Below are positions 1 through 11,486 of a stretch of DNA of 20,000 nucleotides, in pieces. The notes beneath the pieces are model-generated. The model saw nothing but the letters and a program-made list of their open reading frames with translations, did no database searches and had not been told where the DNA came from. Positions within the stretch are counted from its first letter, which is position 1. Each line of letters opens with the position of its first letter. The stretch comes from Mesostigma viride. Lineage: Eukaryota > Streptophyta > Mesostigmatophyceae > Mesostigmatales > Mesostigmataceae. The position numbers and the translations under genes are program-made. The stretch is taken from assembly GCA_009746045.1 (NCBI GenBank), contig RPFO01001520.1, positions 1 to 20,000 on the forward strand, given 5' to 3'.

Positions 1-3000
1 TCCCGCCCTCACTGGCCCTCACCTGGGCTCACTTGCCCTCGCCCTCGCTCAGGTCCCATCTGCACACTCGCGCACTGGGGCCCATCCTCACCCTACCTAG
101 CCCTGGCCCTTCTACCCTCGCTTTCATTCTGCTGCTCCCTCTCCACTACCTACACCTGCGCGCTTCCCCTCGCCCTCGCTTTCCATCGCTTTCACTCGCC
201 CTCGCCCTCGCCAGGTGAGGGCCACCCTCACTCTCCTTGGTCTTCATCCCCGCTATGGCCCTCGCTTATGTTCAGTGTCCCCAGCCCTCACCCTCACTCC
301 CACCCTAAAGCACAGCCCTAGCTCTGCTGCCCTCACTCAGCCTCTCTCACCCGCAGCCTTCCTCTGCACCTCTCGCCCGCGCCCTCGCTCAGGCCCCCTG
401 TGCATTTGTTTGCCCAGTGGGGCCCGCCCTCGCCCTACCTAGCCTTCACCATCGCCATAGCCCTGGCTCTTGCTCTGGCCTGCACCCTCCCCCCAACCTC
501 GCACCATCACTCAGGTGCCCTTGCCCTGGCCCCTTTGCAATCGCCCGGTGGAAAACCCACCCACACCTCACTTCGCCTTAATCGTTAGTAGTCAACTCGG
601 TGCCATCACCCCCGCCCTCACTGGCCCTCACCTGGGCTCACTTGCCCTCGCCCTCGCTCAGGTCCCATCTGCACACTCGCGCACTGGGGCCCATCCTCAC
701 CCTACCTAGCCCTGGCCCTTCTACCCTCGCTTTCATTCTGCTGCTCCCTCTCCACTACCTACACCTGCGCGCTTCCCCTCGCCCTCGCTTTCCATCGCTT
801 TCACTCGCCCTCGCCTCGCCCTCGCTCGTCGTGAGGGCCACCCTCACTCTCCTTGGTCTTCATCCCCGCTATGGCCCTCGCTTATGTTCAGTGTCCCCAG
901 CCCTCACCCTCACTCCCACCCTAAAGCACAGCCCTAGCTCTGCTGCCCTCACTCAGCCTCTCTCACCCGCAGCCTTCCTCTGCACCTCTCGCCCGCGCCC
1001 TCGCTCAGGCCCCCTGTGCATTTGTTTGCCCAGTGGGGCCCCCCTCGCCCTACCTAGCCTTCACCATCGCCATAGCCCTGGCTCTTGCTCTGGCCTGCAC
1101 CCTCCCCCCCAACCTCGCACCATCACTCAGGTGCCCTTGCCCTGCGCCCCTTTGCAATCGCCCGGTGGAAAACCCACCCACACCTCACTTCGCCTTAATC
1201 GTTAGTAGTCAACTCGGTGCCATCACCCCCGCCCTCACTGGCCCTCACCTGGGCTCACTTGCCCTCGCCCTCGCTCAGGTCCCATCTGCACACTCGCGCA
1301 CTGGGGCCCATCCTCACCCTACCTAGCCCTGGCCCTTCTACCCTCGCTTTCATTCTGCTGCTCCCTCTCCACTACCTACACCTGCGCGCTTCCCCTCGCC
1401 CTCGCTTTCCATCGCTTTCACTCGCCCTCGCCCTCGCCAGGTGAGGGCCACCCTCACTCTCCTTGGTCTTCATCCCCGCTATGGCCCTCGCTTATGTTCA
1501 GTGTCCCCAGCCCTCACCCTCACTCCCACCCTAAAGCACAGCCCTAGCTCTGCTGCCCTCACTCAGCCTCTCTCACCCGCAGCCTTCCTCTGCACCTCTC
1601 GCCCGCGCCCTGCTCAGGCCCCCTGTCCATTTGTTTGCCCAGTGGGGCCCGCCCTCGCCCTACACTAGCCTTCACCATCGCTATAGACCTGGCCTCAAGT
1701 TGCTCTGGCCTTTACCCTCCCCCCAACCTGCACCATCACTCAGGTGCCCTTGCCCTGGGCCCCTTTGCAATCGCCCGGTGGAAAACCCACCCACACCTCA
1801 CTTCGCCTTAATCGTTAGTAGTCAACTCGGTGCCATCACCCCCGCCCTCACTGGCCCTCACCTGGGCTCACTTGCCCTCGCCCTCGCTCAGGTCCCATCT
1901 GCACACTCGCGCACTGGGGCCCATCCTCACCCTACCTAGCCCTGGCCCTTCTACCCTCGCTTTCATTCTGCTGCTCCCTCTCCACTACCTACACCTGCGC
2001 GCTTCCCCTCGCCCTCGCTTTCCATCGCTTTCACTCGCCCTCGCCCTCGCCCTCACCCTCGCCCTCGCCGTGGGGCCACCCTCACTCTCCTTGGTCTTCA
2101 TCCCCGCTATGGCCCTCGCTTATGTTCAGTGTCCCCAGCCCTCACCCTCACTCCCACCCTAAAGCACAGCCCTAGCTCTGCTGCCCTCACTCAGCCTCTC
2201 TCACCCGCAGCCTTCCTCTGCACCTCTCGCCCGCGCCCTCGCTCAGGCCCCCTGTGCATTTGTTTGCCCAGTGGGGCCCCCCTCGCCCTACCTAGCCTTC
2301 ACCATCGCCATAGCCCTGGCTCTTGCTCTGGCCTGCACCCTCCCCCCCAACCTCGCACCATCACTCAGGTGCCCTTGCCCTGGCCCCTTTGCAATCGCCC
2401 GGTGGAAAACCCACCCACACCTCACTTCGCCTTAATCGTTAGTAGTCAACTCGGTGCCATCACCCCCGCCCTCACTGGCCCTCACCTGGGCTCACTTGCC
2501 CTCGCCCTCGCTCAGGTCCCATCTGCACACTCGCGCACTGGGGCCCATCCTCACCCTACCTAGCCCTGGCCCTTTACCCTCGCTTTCATTCTGCTGCTCC
2601 CTCTCCACTACCTACACCTGCGCGCTTCCCCTCGCCCTCGCTTTCCATCGCTTTCACTCGCCCTCGCCCTCGCCAGGTGAGGGCCACCCTCACTCTCCTT
2701 GGTCTTCATCCCCGCTATGGCCCTCGCTTATGTTCAGTGTCCCCAGCCCTCACCCTCACTCCCACCCTAAAGCACAGCCCTAGCTCTGCTGCCCTCACTC
2801 AGCCTCTCTCACCCGCAGCCTTCCTCTGCACCTCTCGCCCGCGCCCTCGCTCAGGCCCCCTGTCCATTTGTTTGCCCAGTGGGGCCCGCCCTCGCCCTAC
2901 ACTAGCCTTCACCATCCATAGCCCTGGCTCTTGCTCTGGCCTGCACCCTCCCCCCAACCTCGCACCATCACTCAGGTGCCCTTGCCCTGGCCCCTTTGCA

Positions 3001-6000
3001 ATCGCCCGGTGGAAAACCCACCCACACCTCACTTCGCCTTAATCGTTAGTAGTCAACTCGGTGCCATCACCCCCGCCCTCACTGGCCCTCACCTGGGCTC
3101 ACTTGCCCTCGCCCTCGCTCAGGTCCCATCTGCACACTCGCGCACTGGGGCCCATCCTCACCCTACCTAGCCCTGGCCCTTCTACCCTCGCTTTCATTCT
3201 GCTGCTCCCTCTCCACTACCTACACCTGCGCGCTTTCCCTCGCCCTCGCTTTCCATCGCTTTCACTCGCCCTCGCCCTCGCCAGGTGAGGGCCACCCTCA
3301 CTCTCCTTGGTCTTCATCCCCGCTATGGCCCTCGCTTATGTTCAGTGTCCCCAGCCCTCACCCTCACTCCCACCCTAAAGCACAGCCCTAGCTCTGCTGC
3401 CCTCACTCAGCCTCTCTCACCCGCAGCCTTCCTCTGCACCTCTCGCCCCGCCCTCGCTCAGGCCCCCTGTGCATTTGTTTGCCCAGTGGGGCCCGCCCTC
3501 GCCCTACCTAGCCTTCACCATCGCCATAGCCCTGGCTCTTGCTCTGGCCTGCACCCTCCCCCCCAACCTCGCACCATCACTCAGGTGCCCTTGCCCTGCG
3601 CCCCTTTGCAATCGCCCGGTGGAAAACCCACCCACACCTCACTTCGCCTTTAATCGTTAGTAGTCAACTCGGTGCCATCACCCCCGCCCTCACTGGCCCT
3701 CACCTGGGCTCACTTGCCCTCGCCCTCGCTCAGGTCCCATCTGCACACTCGCGCACTGGGGCCCATCCTCACCCTACCTAGCCCTGGCCCTTCTACCCTC
3801 GCTTTCATTCTGCTGCTCCCTCTCCACTACCTACACCTGCGCGCTTCCCCTCGCCCTCGCTTTCCATCGCTTTCACTCGCCCTCGCCCTCGCCAGGTGAG
3901 GGCCACCCTCACTCTCCTTGGTCTTCATCCCCGCTATGGCCCTCGCTTATGTTCAGTGTCCCCAGCCCTCACCCTCACTCCCACCCTAAAGCACAGCCCT
4001 AGCTCTGCTGCCCTCACTCAGCCTCTCTCACCCGCAGCCTTCCTCTGCACCTCTCGCCCGCGCCCTGCTCAGGCCCCCTGTCCATTTGTTTGCCCAGTGG
4101 GGCCCGCCCTCGCCCTACACTAGCCTTCACCATCGCTATAGACCTGGCTCAAGTTGCTCTGGCCTACCCTCCCCCCAACCTGCACCATCACTCAGGTGCC
4201 CTTGCCCTGGGCCCCTTTGCAATCGCCCGGTGGAAAACCCACCCACACCTCACTTCGCCTTCAATCGTTAGTAGTCAACTCGGTGCCATCACCCCCGCCC
4301 TCACTGGCCCTCACCTGGGCTCACTTGCCCTCGCCCTCGCTCAGGTCCCATCTGCACACTCGCGCACTGGGGCCCATCCTCACCCTACCTAGCCCTGCCC
4401 TTCTACCCTCGCTTTCATTCTGCTGCTCCCTCTCCACTACCTACACCTGCGCGCTTTCCCTCGCCCTCGCTTTCCATCGCTTTCACTCGCCCTCGCCCTC
4501 GCCCTCACGCCCTCGCCCTGGGGGCCACCCTCACTCTCCTTGGTCTTCATCCCCGCTATGGCCCTCGCTTATGTTCAGTGTCCCCAGCCCTCACCCTCAC
4601 TCCCACCCTAAAGCACAGCCCTAGCTCTGCTGCCCTCACTCAGCTCACTCACCCGCAGCCTTCCTCTGCACCTCTGCCCGCGCCCTCGCTCAGGCCCCCT
4701 GTGCATTTGTTTGCCCAGTGGGGCCCGCCCTCGCCCTACCTAGCCTTCACCATCGCCATAGCCCTGGCTCTTGCTCTGGCCTGCACCCTCCCCCCCAACC
4801 TCGCACCATCACTCAGGTGCCCTTGCCCTGCGCCCCTTTGCAATCGCCCGGTGGAAAACCCACCCACACCTCACTTCGCCTTTAATCGTTAGTAGTCAAC
4901 TCGGTGCCATCACCCCCGCCCTCACTGGCCCTCACCTGGGCTCACTTGCCCTCGCCCTCGCTCAGGTCCCATCTGCACACTCGCGCACTGGGGCCCATCC
5001 TCACCCTACCTAGCCCTGGCCCTTCTACCCTCGCTTTCATTCTGCTGCTCCCTCTCCACTACCTACACCTGCGCGCTTCCCCTCGCCCTCGCTTTCCATC
5101 GCTTTCACTCGCCCTCGCCCTCGCCCTCGCCCTCGCCAGGTGAGGGCCACCCTCACTCTCCTTGGTCTTCATCCCCGCTATGGCCCTCGCTTATGTTCAG
5201 TGTCCCCAGCCCTCACCCTCACTCCCACCCTAAAGCACAGCCCTAGCTCTGCTGCCCTCACTCAGCCTCTCTCACCCGCAGCCTTCCTCTGCACCTCTCG
5301 CCCCGCCCTCGCTCAGGCCCCCTGTGCATTTGTTTGCCCAGTGGGGCCCGCCCTCGCCCTACCTAGCCTTCACCATCGCCATAGCCCTGGCTCTTGCTCT
5401 GGCCTGCACCCTCCCCCCAACCTCGCACCATCACTCAGGTGCCCTTGCCCTGCGCCCCTTTGCAATCGCCCGGTGGAAAACCCACCCACACCTCACTTCG
5501 CCTTTAATCGTTAGTAGTCAACTCGGTGCCATCACCCCCGCCCTCACTGGCCCTCACCTGGGCTCACTTGCCCTCGCCCTCGCTCAGGTCCCATCTGCAC
5601 ACTCGCGCACTGGGGCCCATCCTCACCCTACCTAGCCCTGGCCCTTCTACCCTCGCTTTCATTCTGCTGCTCCCTCTCCACTACCTACACCTGCGCGCTT
5701 CCCCTCGCCCTCGCTTTCCATCGCTTTCACTCGCCCTCGCCCTCGCCAGGTGAGGGCCACCCTCACTCTCCTTGGTCTTCATCCCCGCTATGGCCCTCGC
5801 TTATGTTCAGTGTCCCCAGCCCTCACCCTCACTCCCACCCTAAAGCACAGCCCTAGCTCTGCTGCCCTCACTCAGCCTCTCTCACCCGCAGCCTTCCTCT
5901 GCACCTCTCGCCCGCGCCCTCGCTCAGGCCCCCTGTCCATTTGTTTGCCCAGTGGGGCCCCCCTCGCCCTACCTAGCCTTCACCATCGCCATAGCCCTGG

Positions 6001-7363
6001 CTAGCTCTTGCTCTGGCCTGCACCCTCCCCCCCAACCTCGCACCATCACTCAGGTGCCCTTGCCCTGGGCCCCTTTGCAATCGCCCGGTGGAAACCCACC
6101 CACACCTCACTTCACCTTAATCGTTAGTAGTCAACTCGGTGCCATCACCCCCGCCCTCACTGGCCCTCACCTGGGCTCACTTGCCCTCGCCCTCGCTCAG
6201 GTCCCATCTGCACACTCGCGCACTGGGGCCCATCCTCACCCTACCTAGCCCTGCCCTTCTACCCTCGCTTTCAGCCTGCTGCTCCCTCTCCACTACCTAC
6301 ACCTGCGCGCTTCCCCTCGCCCTCGCTTTCCATCGCTTTCACTCGCCCTCGCCCTCGCCCTCGCCCTCGCCAGGTGAGGGCCACCCTCACTCTCCTTGGT
6401 CTTCATCCCCGCTATGGCCCTCGCTTATGTTCAGTGTCCCCAGCCCTCACCCTCACTCCCACCCTAAAGCACAGCCCTAGCTCTGCTGCCCTCACTCAGC
6501 CTCTCTCACCCGCAGCCTTCCTCTGCACCTCTCGCCCCGCCCTCGCTCAGGCCCCCTGTGCATTTGTTTGCCCAGTGGGGCCCGCCCTCGCCCTACCTAG
6601 CCTTCACCATCGCCATAGCCCTGGCTCTTGCTCTGGCCTGCACCCTCCCCCCCAACCTCGCACCATCACTCAGGTGCCCTTGCCCTGCGCCCCTTTGCAA
6701 TCGCCCGGTGGAAAACCCACCCACACCTCACTTCGCCTTTAATCGTTAGTAGTCAACTCGGTGCCATCACCCCCGCCCTCACTGGCCCTCACCTGGGCTC
6801 ACTTGCCCTCGCCCTCGCTCAGGTCCCATCTGCACACTCGCGCACTGGGGCCCATCCTCGCCCTACCTAGCCCTGGCCCTTCTACCCTCGCTTTCATTCT
6901 GCTGCTCCCTCTCCACTACCTACACCTGCGCGCTTCCCCTCGCCCTCGCTTTCCATCGCTTTCACTCGCCCTCGCCCTCGCCAGGTGAGGGCCACCCTCA
7001 CTCTCCTTGGTCTTCATCCCCGCTATGGCCCTCGCTTATGTTCAGTGTCCCCAGCCCTCACCCTCACTCCCACCCTAAAGCACAGCCCTAGCTCTGCTGC
7101 CCTCACTCAGCTCACTCATCCGCAGCCTTCCTCTGCACCTCTGCCCGCGCCCTCGCTCAGGCCCCCTGTCCATTTGTTTGCCCAGTGGGGCCCGCCCTCG
7201 CCCTACACTAGCCTTCACCATCGCTATAGACCTGGCCTCAAGTTGCTCTGGCCTACCCTCCCCCCAACCTTGCACCATCACTCAGGTGCCCTTGCCCTGG
7301 GCCCCTTTGCAATCGCCCGGTGGAAAACCCACCCACACCTCACTTCGCCTTCAATCGTTAGTA

Positions 7364-7987
7364 GTCAACTCGGTGCCATCACCCCCGCCCTCACTGGCCC
7401 TCACCTGGGCTCACTTGCCCTCGCCCTCGCTCAGGTCCCATCTGCACACTCGCGCACTGGGGCCCATCCTCACCCTACCTAGCCCTGGCCCTTCTACCCT
7501 CGCTTTCATTCTGCTGCTCCCTCTCCACTACCTACACCTGCGCGCTTTCCCTCGCCCTCGCTTTTCATCGCTTTCACTCGCCCTCGCCTCGCCCTCACCC
7601 TCGCCCTCGCCTGTGGGCCACCCTCACCTCCATGGTCTTCATCCCCGCTATGGCCCTCGCTTATGCTCAGCGTCCCCAGCCCTCACCCTCACTCTCACCC
7701 TAGAGCACAGCCCTAGCTCTGCTGCCCTCACTCAGGCTCACTCATCCGCAGCCTTCCTCTGCACCTCTCGCCCGCGCCCTCGCTCAGGCCCCCTGTCCAT
7801 TTGTTTGCCCAGTGGGGCCCCCCTCGCCCTACCTAGCCTTCACCATCGCCATAGCCCTGGCTCTTGCTCTGGCCTGCACCCTCCCCCCCAACCTCGCACC
7901 ATCACTCAGGTGCCCTTGCCCTGGGCCCCTTTGCAATCGCCCGGTGGAAAACCCACCCACACCTCACTTCACCTGTAATCGTTAGTA
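7364..7987 (+). repeat. Derived satellite unit, variant subfamily (copy 1)
   Basis: This unit carries linked differences from the majority type. The hexamer tract contains CCCTCACCCTCG, and the usual CCAGGTGAGGGCC is replaced by a CTGTGGGCC junction. CCCTAGAGC stands in place of CCCTAAAGC, GGCTCACTCATCC replaces CCTCTCTCACCC, and TTATGCTCAGCG replaces TTATGTTCAGTG. The same set, with small changes, returns at 8603-9251 and 12921-13566, so it is a true subfamily and not scattered error. Confidence 0.85.
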
Positions 7988-8602
7988 GTCAACTCGGTGC
8001 CATCACCCCCGCCCTCACTGGCCCTCACCTGGGCTCACTTGCCCTCGCCCTCGCTCAGGTCCCATCTGCACACTCGCGCACTGGGGCCCATCCTCACCCT
8101 ACCTAGCCCTGGCCCTTCTACCCTCGCTTTCATTCTGCTGCTCCCTCTCCACTACCTACACCTGCGCGCTTCCCCTCGCCCTCGCTTTCCATCGCTTTCA
8201 CTCGCCCTCGCCCTCGCCAGGTGAGGGCCACCCTCACTCTCCTTGGTCTTCATCCCCGCTATGGCCCTCGCTTATGTTCAGTGTCCCCAGCCCTCACCCT
8301 CACTCCCACCCTAAAGCACAGCCCTAGCTCTGCTGCCCTCACTCAGCCTCTCTCACCCGCAGCCTTCCTCTGCACCTCTCGCCCGCGCCCTTGCTCAGGC
8401 CCCCTGTGCATTTGTTTGCCCAGTGGGGCCCGCCCTCGCCCTACCTAGCCTTCACCATCGCTATAGACCTGGCCTCAAGTTGCTCTGGCCTTTACCCTCC
8501 CCCCAACCTCGCACCATCACTCAGGTGCCCTTGCCCTGGGCCCCTTTGCAATCGCCCGGTGGAAAACCCACCCACACCTCACTTCGCCTTCAATCGTTAG
8601 TA

Positions 8603-9251
8603 GTCAACTCGGTGCCATCACCCCCGCCCTCACTGGCCCTCACCTGGGCTCACTTGCCCTCGCCCTCGCTCAGGTCCCATCTGCACACTCGCGCACTGGG
8701 GCCCATCCTCACCCTACCTAGCCCCTGCCCTTTTACCCTCGCTTTCATTCTGCTGCTCCCTCTCCACTACCTACACCTGCGCGCTTTCCCTCGCCCTCGC
8801 TTTTCATCACTTTCACTCGCCCTCGCCCTCGCCCTCGCCCTCGCCCTCGACCTCACCCTCGCCCTCGCCCTGTGGGGGCCACCCTCACCCTCCATTGTCT
8901 TCATCCCCGCTATGGCCCTCGCTTATGCTCAGTGTCCCCAGCCCTCACCCTCACTCTCACCCTAGAGCACAGCCCTAGCTCTGCTGCCCTCACTCAGGCT
9001 CACTCATCCGCAGCCTTCCTCTGCACCTCTTGCCCGCGCCCTCGCTCAGGCCCCCTGTCCATTTGTTTGCCCAGTGGCGCCCGCCCTCGCCCTACCTATA
9101 GCCTTCACCATCGCCATAGCCCTGGCTCTTGCTCTGGCCTGCACCCTCCCCCCAACCTCGCACCATCACTCAGGTGCCCTTGCCCTGCGCCCCTTTGCAA
9201 TCGCCCGGTGGAAAACCCACCCACACCTCACTTCACCTGTAATCGTTAGTA
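8603..9251 (+). repeat. Derived satellite unit, variant subfamily (copy 2)
   Basis: This is the longest unit in the left block (649 bp between anchors). It has an expanded hexamer tract interrupted by CGACCTCACCC, a GTGGGGGCCACCCTCACCCTCCATTG junction, CCCTAGAGC and GGCTCACTCATCC. It shares these markers with 12921-13566, more closely than with the neighbouring units. It also carries CACCTGTAATCG before the next anchor, a mark shared with 7364-7987. Confidence 0.85.
8817..8871 (+). repeat. CCCTCG hexamer tract, potential G-quadruplex on minus strand
   Basis: About nine CCCTCG-like hexamers lie within the unit, with one CGACCT and one CCCTCA interruption. On the minus strand this reads as GGG runs separated by CGA, which meets the simple G3-N3 pattern for an intramolecular G-quadruplex. 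The C-rich strand fits an i-motif pattern. Confidence 0.85.
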
Positions 9252-9982
9252 GTCAACTCGGTGCCATCACCCCCGCCCTCACTGGCCCTCACCTGGGCTC
9301 ACTTGCCCTCGCCCTCGCTCAGGTCCCATCTGCACACTCGCGCACTGGGGCCCATCCTCACCCTACCTAGCCCTGGCCCTTTTACCCTCGCTTTCATTCT
9401 GCTGCTCCCTCTCCACTACCTACACCTGCGCGCTTTCCCTGGCCCTCGCTTTCCATCGCTTTCACTCGCCCTCGCCCTCGCCCTGTGAGGGCCACCATCA
9501 CTCTCCTTGGTCTTCATCCCCGCTATGGCCCTCGCTTATGTTCAGTGTCCCCAGCCCTCACCCTCACTCCCACCCTAAAGCACAGCCCCAGCTCTGCTGC
9601 CCTCACTCAGCCTCTCTCACCCGCAGCCTTCCTCTGCACCTCTCGCCCGCGCCCTCGCTCAGGCCCCCTGTCCATTTGTTTGCCCAGTGGGGCCCCCCCT
9701 CGCCCTACCTAGCCTTCACCATCGCCATAGCCCTGGCTCTTGCTCTGGCCTGCACCCTCCCCCCCAACCTCGCACCATCACTCAGGTGCCCTTGCCCTGG
9801 GCCCCTTTGCAATCGCCCAGAGAAAACCCACCCACACCTCACTTCGCCTTTAATCGTTAGTAGTCAACTCGGTGCCATCACCCCCGCACTCACTGGCCCT
9901 CACCTGGGCTCACTTGCCCTCGCCCTCGCTCAGGTCCCATCTGCACACTCGCGCACTGGGGCCCATCCTCACCCTACGTCCC

Positions 9983-10623
9983 TGTCAGGGGTGAAGTTCA
10001 CCCTGTGTGCCCAACTGCCTGCCGTTAATATATTTCATATAGGCCATCCATTGTAAACGGAGGTATTAGGGTTGCGTCCCTAATAATCGCACCCGCCTGC
10101 CGTATTTGTGGCCATAATTAATATCGGCAGAGTATTATGCAGTGTTGGGGCAGTGAGCACGTGTCATGTTACGGCTCATGATTTGGTCACGGAGTGACTA
10201 AGATATTAGTGCCGAAGCTACGAGAACCGGCACATTATATCAAGACTTGTACGTTCAGGGTCCTACGACCTATAGCTAGCGTACTATTCAGTCGTACTAC
10301 TCGACTAGAGAGTGTTAACGGAATCTGGCTAGCGTAACGCATTCTCAGCACATTTCAGATAAGCTACGCAATCTTTGTGCCAGCCTGTCGAGCACTCACT
10401 CTTTGTGCACCTTTGTGCATAAGAGGAAGACGCAACCTACGTTGCACTTACCTAAGGTCTGAGCCATGAGTTATGGCTGACGCTTATGGTCCCCACCCGG
10501 GAGCCACATCATGGTTTTGGTGGACAAACGGTGGTAGTCCGGGATTTAATATGCAATGATAATAAAGCGTAATCTTTAATTGTCACTATCGTTTTCGACC
10601 TACAAGTCTCAATATTTCTGACA
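9983..10623 (+). repeat. 5' LTR of the retroelement
   Basis: A 641-bp repeat, TGTCAGGGG to TTTCTGACA. It contains three close copies of CTTTGTGC (10373, 10401 and 10411) that could be regulatory or structural repeats. A TGTAA motif is at 10052-10056 and an AATAAA-like motif at 10561-10566. Which of these acts in transcription or polyadenylation cannot be told from sequence. Its base composition is much more balanced than the surrounding satellite. Confidence 0.92.
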
Positions 10624-10655
10624 CAAAACCATTACAGAAAAACCTTAGGGTTAAG

Positions 10656-10814
10656 ATGAAGAACGTGACATGCTACGAATTAGCGAGATACGCAAGTAAC
10701 GTCATGGAATATTACCCGGAAGTTCGCGGCATTGTTGTTGGCAAGCCGCACACTCGGCCTGGAAGTGGCCAGTCGGCCGCGGCCTACAGAGCCGCTGGGC
10801 CATATATTTCCTGA
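10656..10814 (+). CDS. Short open frame in the LTR element interior (52 aa), function unknown
   Basis: ATG at 10656 opens a 52-codon frame ending at TGA 10812-10814, starting 32 bp after the 5' LTR, where gag would be expected. The predicted peptide begins MKNVTCYELARY and ends AAGPYIS. It has mixed, non-repetitive composition, unlike the satellite frames. No zinc knuckle or protease motif is visible, and I do not recognise the family. It could be a gag remnant, a short captured exon or chance. A second, Cys-rich frame of 65 aa (11111-11308) lies further on and has no recognisable domain either. Neither is shown to be expressed. Confidence 0.25.
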   Translation: MKNVTCYELARYASNVMEYYPEVRGIVVGKPHTRPGSGQSAAAYRAAGPYIS

Positions 10815-11478
10815 TTCCAGCAAAAGCACCAGATTTCGTGAGTGCAGCTGCGGCAGACATGCCGATTGAAGGCTGGCGCTACAGAAGATCCAAGTTCAAT
10901 CCATGCCAGGAGCGAACGTGAGCCGAAAATGAGCTTTGTGGTTATCTTTTTTTGGGTGCGGTTGGAAGGCGCTGTTTCGCTCGAGTTTTAAGTGCTCGAT
11001 CTTTATGCGAATTGAGCCGGCGGCATCGGGGATCCCGGAGCCGAGAAGCCAGCGCTGTCTATGGAAATGAAGAGGTCGGAATTTTTTGATTCCGATGCCC
11101 TTTTTGGTTATTGCTTATCCTTTTGAAAGCATGGGGGGGGGCGCATTGTGCCCCGCGTTGGCATGCTTGTGCATGTCTTAATTCTCCTTTATGTTCATGC
11201 CCAATGGGTACATTGGTTCATCGTGATCAAGCTTCCTGGGTAAGGGGAATGTGCTGGTTATCATACCTAGCAAGTCCTACCAACTACCCAACAAGGGGGG
11301 CATTTTGATACCATTGGATTTACCAGAGCGTGTACCGGCTTAAGTTGAACAAGGGGTGTGTGAGAGCCAGTTTATACCTGGCTGCCCCACCCAGCTTTTT
11401 AGGCTCTTGCCTGAATTGAGCGGGGAGAAACTTTTGGCCCTATTGTACCTGCATAGTGTCTTCACTTTAGGCATTGTG
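10815..11478 (+). other. LTR element interior, mostly non-coding
   Basis: No retroviral-type enzyme motif is seen in any frame. There are small inverted repeats: CGGAAT ... ATTCCG around 11078-11095, and GGGGC ... GCCCC next to the G9 run near 11130-11155. The 65-residue frame 11111-11308 starts near this G run and lacks a recognisable domain. Confidence 0.6.
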
Positions 11479-11486
11479 CAAGGGGG
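11479..11486 (+). promoter_or_regulatory. Polypurine tract (plus-strand primer site)
   Basis: The sequence caaggggg sits immediately before the TG of the 3' LTR. In LTR elements a purine run at this place primes plus-strand DNA synthesis. Position and composition fit. The run is short. Confidence 0.6.

Larger units (their letters stand above)
1..9977 (+). repeat. Satellite array, main block (about 610-bp units)
   Basis: A tandem array of long near-identical units. The anchor gtcaactcgg recurs at about 591, 1208, 1821, 2445, 3052, 3663, 4274, 4895, 5517, 6130, 6752, 7364, 7988, 8603, 9252 and 9863, giving spacings of 607-649 bp, mostly 611-624. Each unit contains, in order, the anchor, C-rich blocks with CCCTCAC and CCCTCGC motifs, a CCCTCG hexamer tract, a GTGAGGGCC block, a CCCTAAAGCACAGCCC block and a GGTGGAAAACCC block. 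The plus strand is very C-rich and G-poor. Length changes fall mainly in the hexamer tract. The many 60-260-residue open frames rich in Leu, Pro, Ser and Ala are by-products of this composition: they restart in each unit and shift frame with unit length. The array enters from the left edge, so its true start is outside the window. Confidence 0.97.

Noticed and set aside
2799-3032. Minus-strand frame of 77 residues (and a similar one at 7075-7281) within the satellite
   Set aside because: Present only in units with particular indels and Gly/Arg-rich from composition. It is not conserved between units.
1-9977. CRISPR array
   Set aside because: Repeats are long, directly adjacent units of about 611 bp without unique spacers, and the window is eukaryotic in character.
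33-10056. Dozens of plus-strand frames of 60-266 residues rich in Leu, Pro, Ser, Ala and His
   Set aside because: They arise from the C-rich satellite, restart in every unit, occur in overlapping frames and change frame with unit length. No family motif is present.
10624-10645. tRNA primer-binding site after the 5' LTR
   Set aside because: The sequence starts caaaaccattacag and lacks the TGG start complementary to a tRNA CCA end. No half-tRNA match could be recognised by eye.
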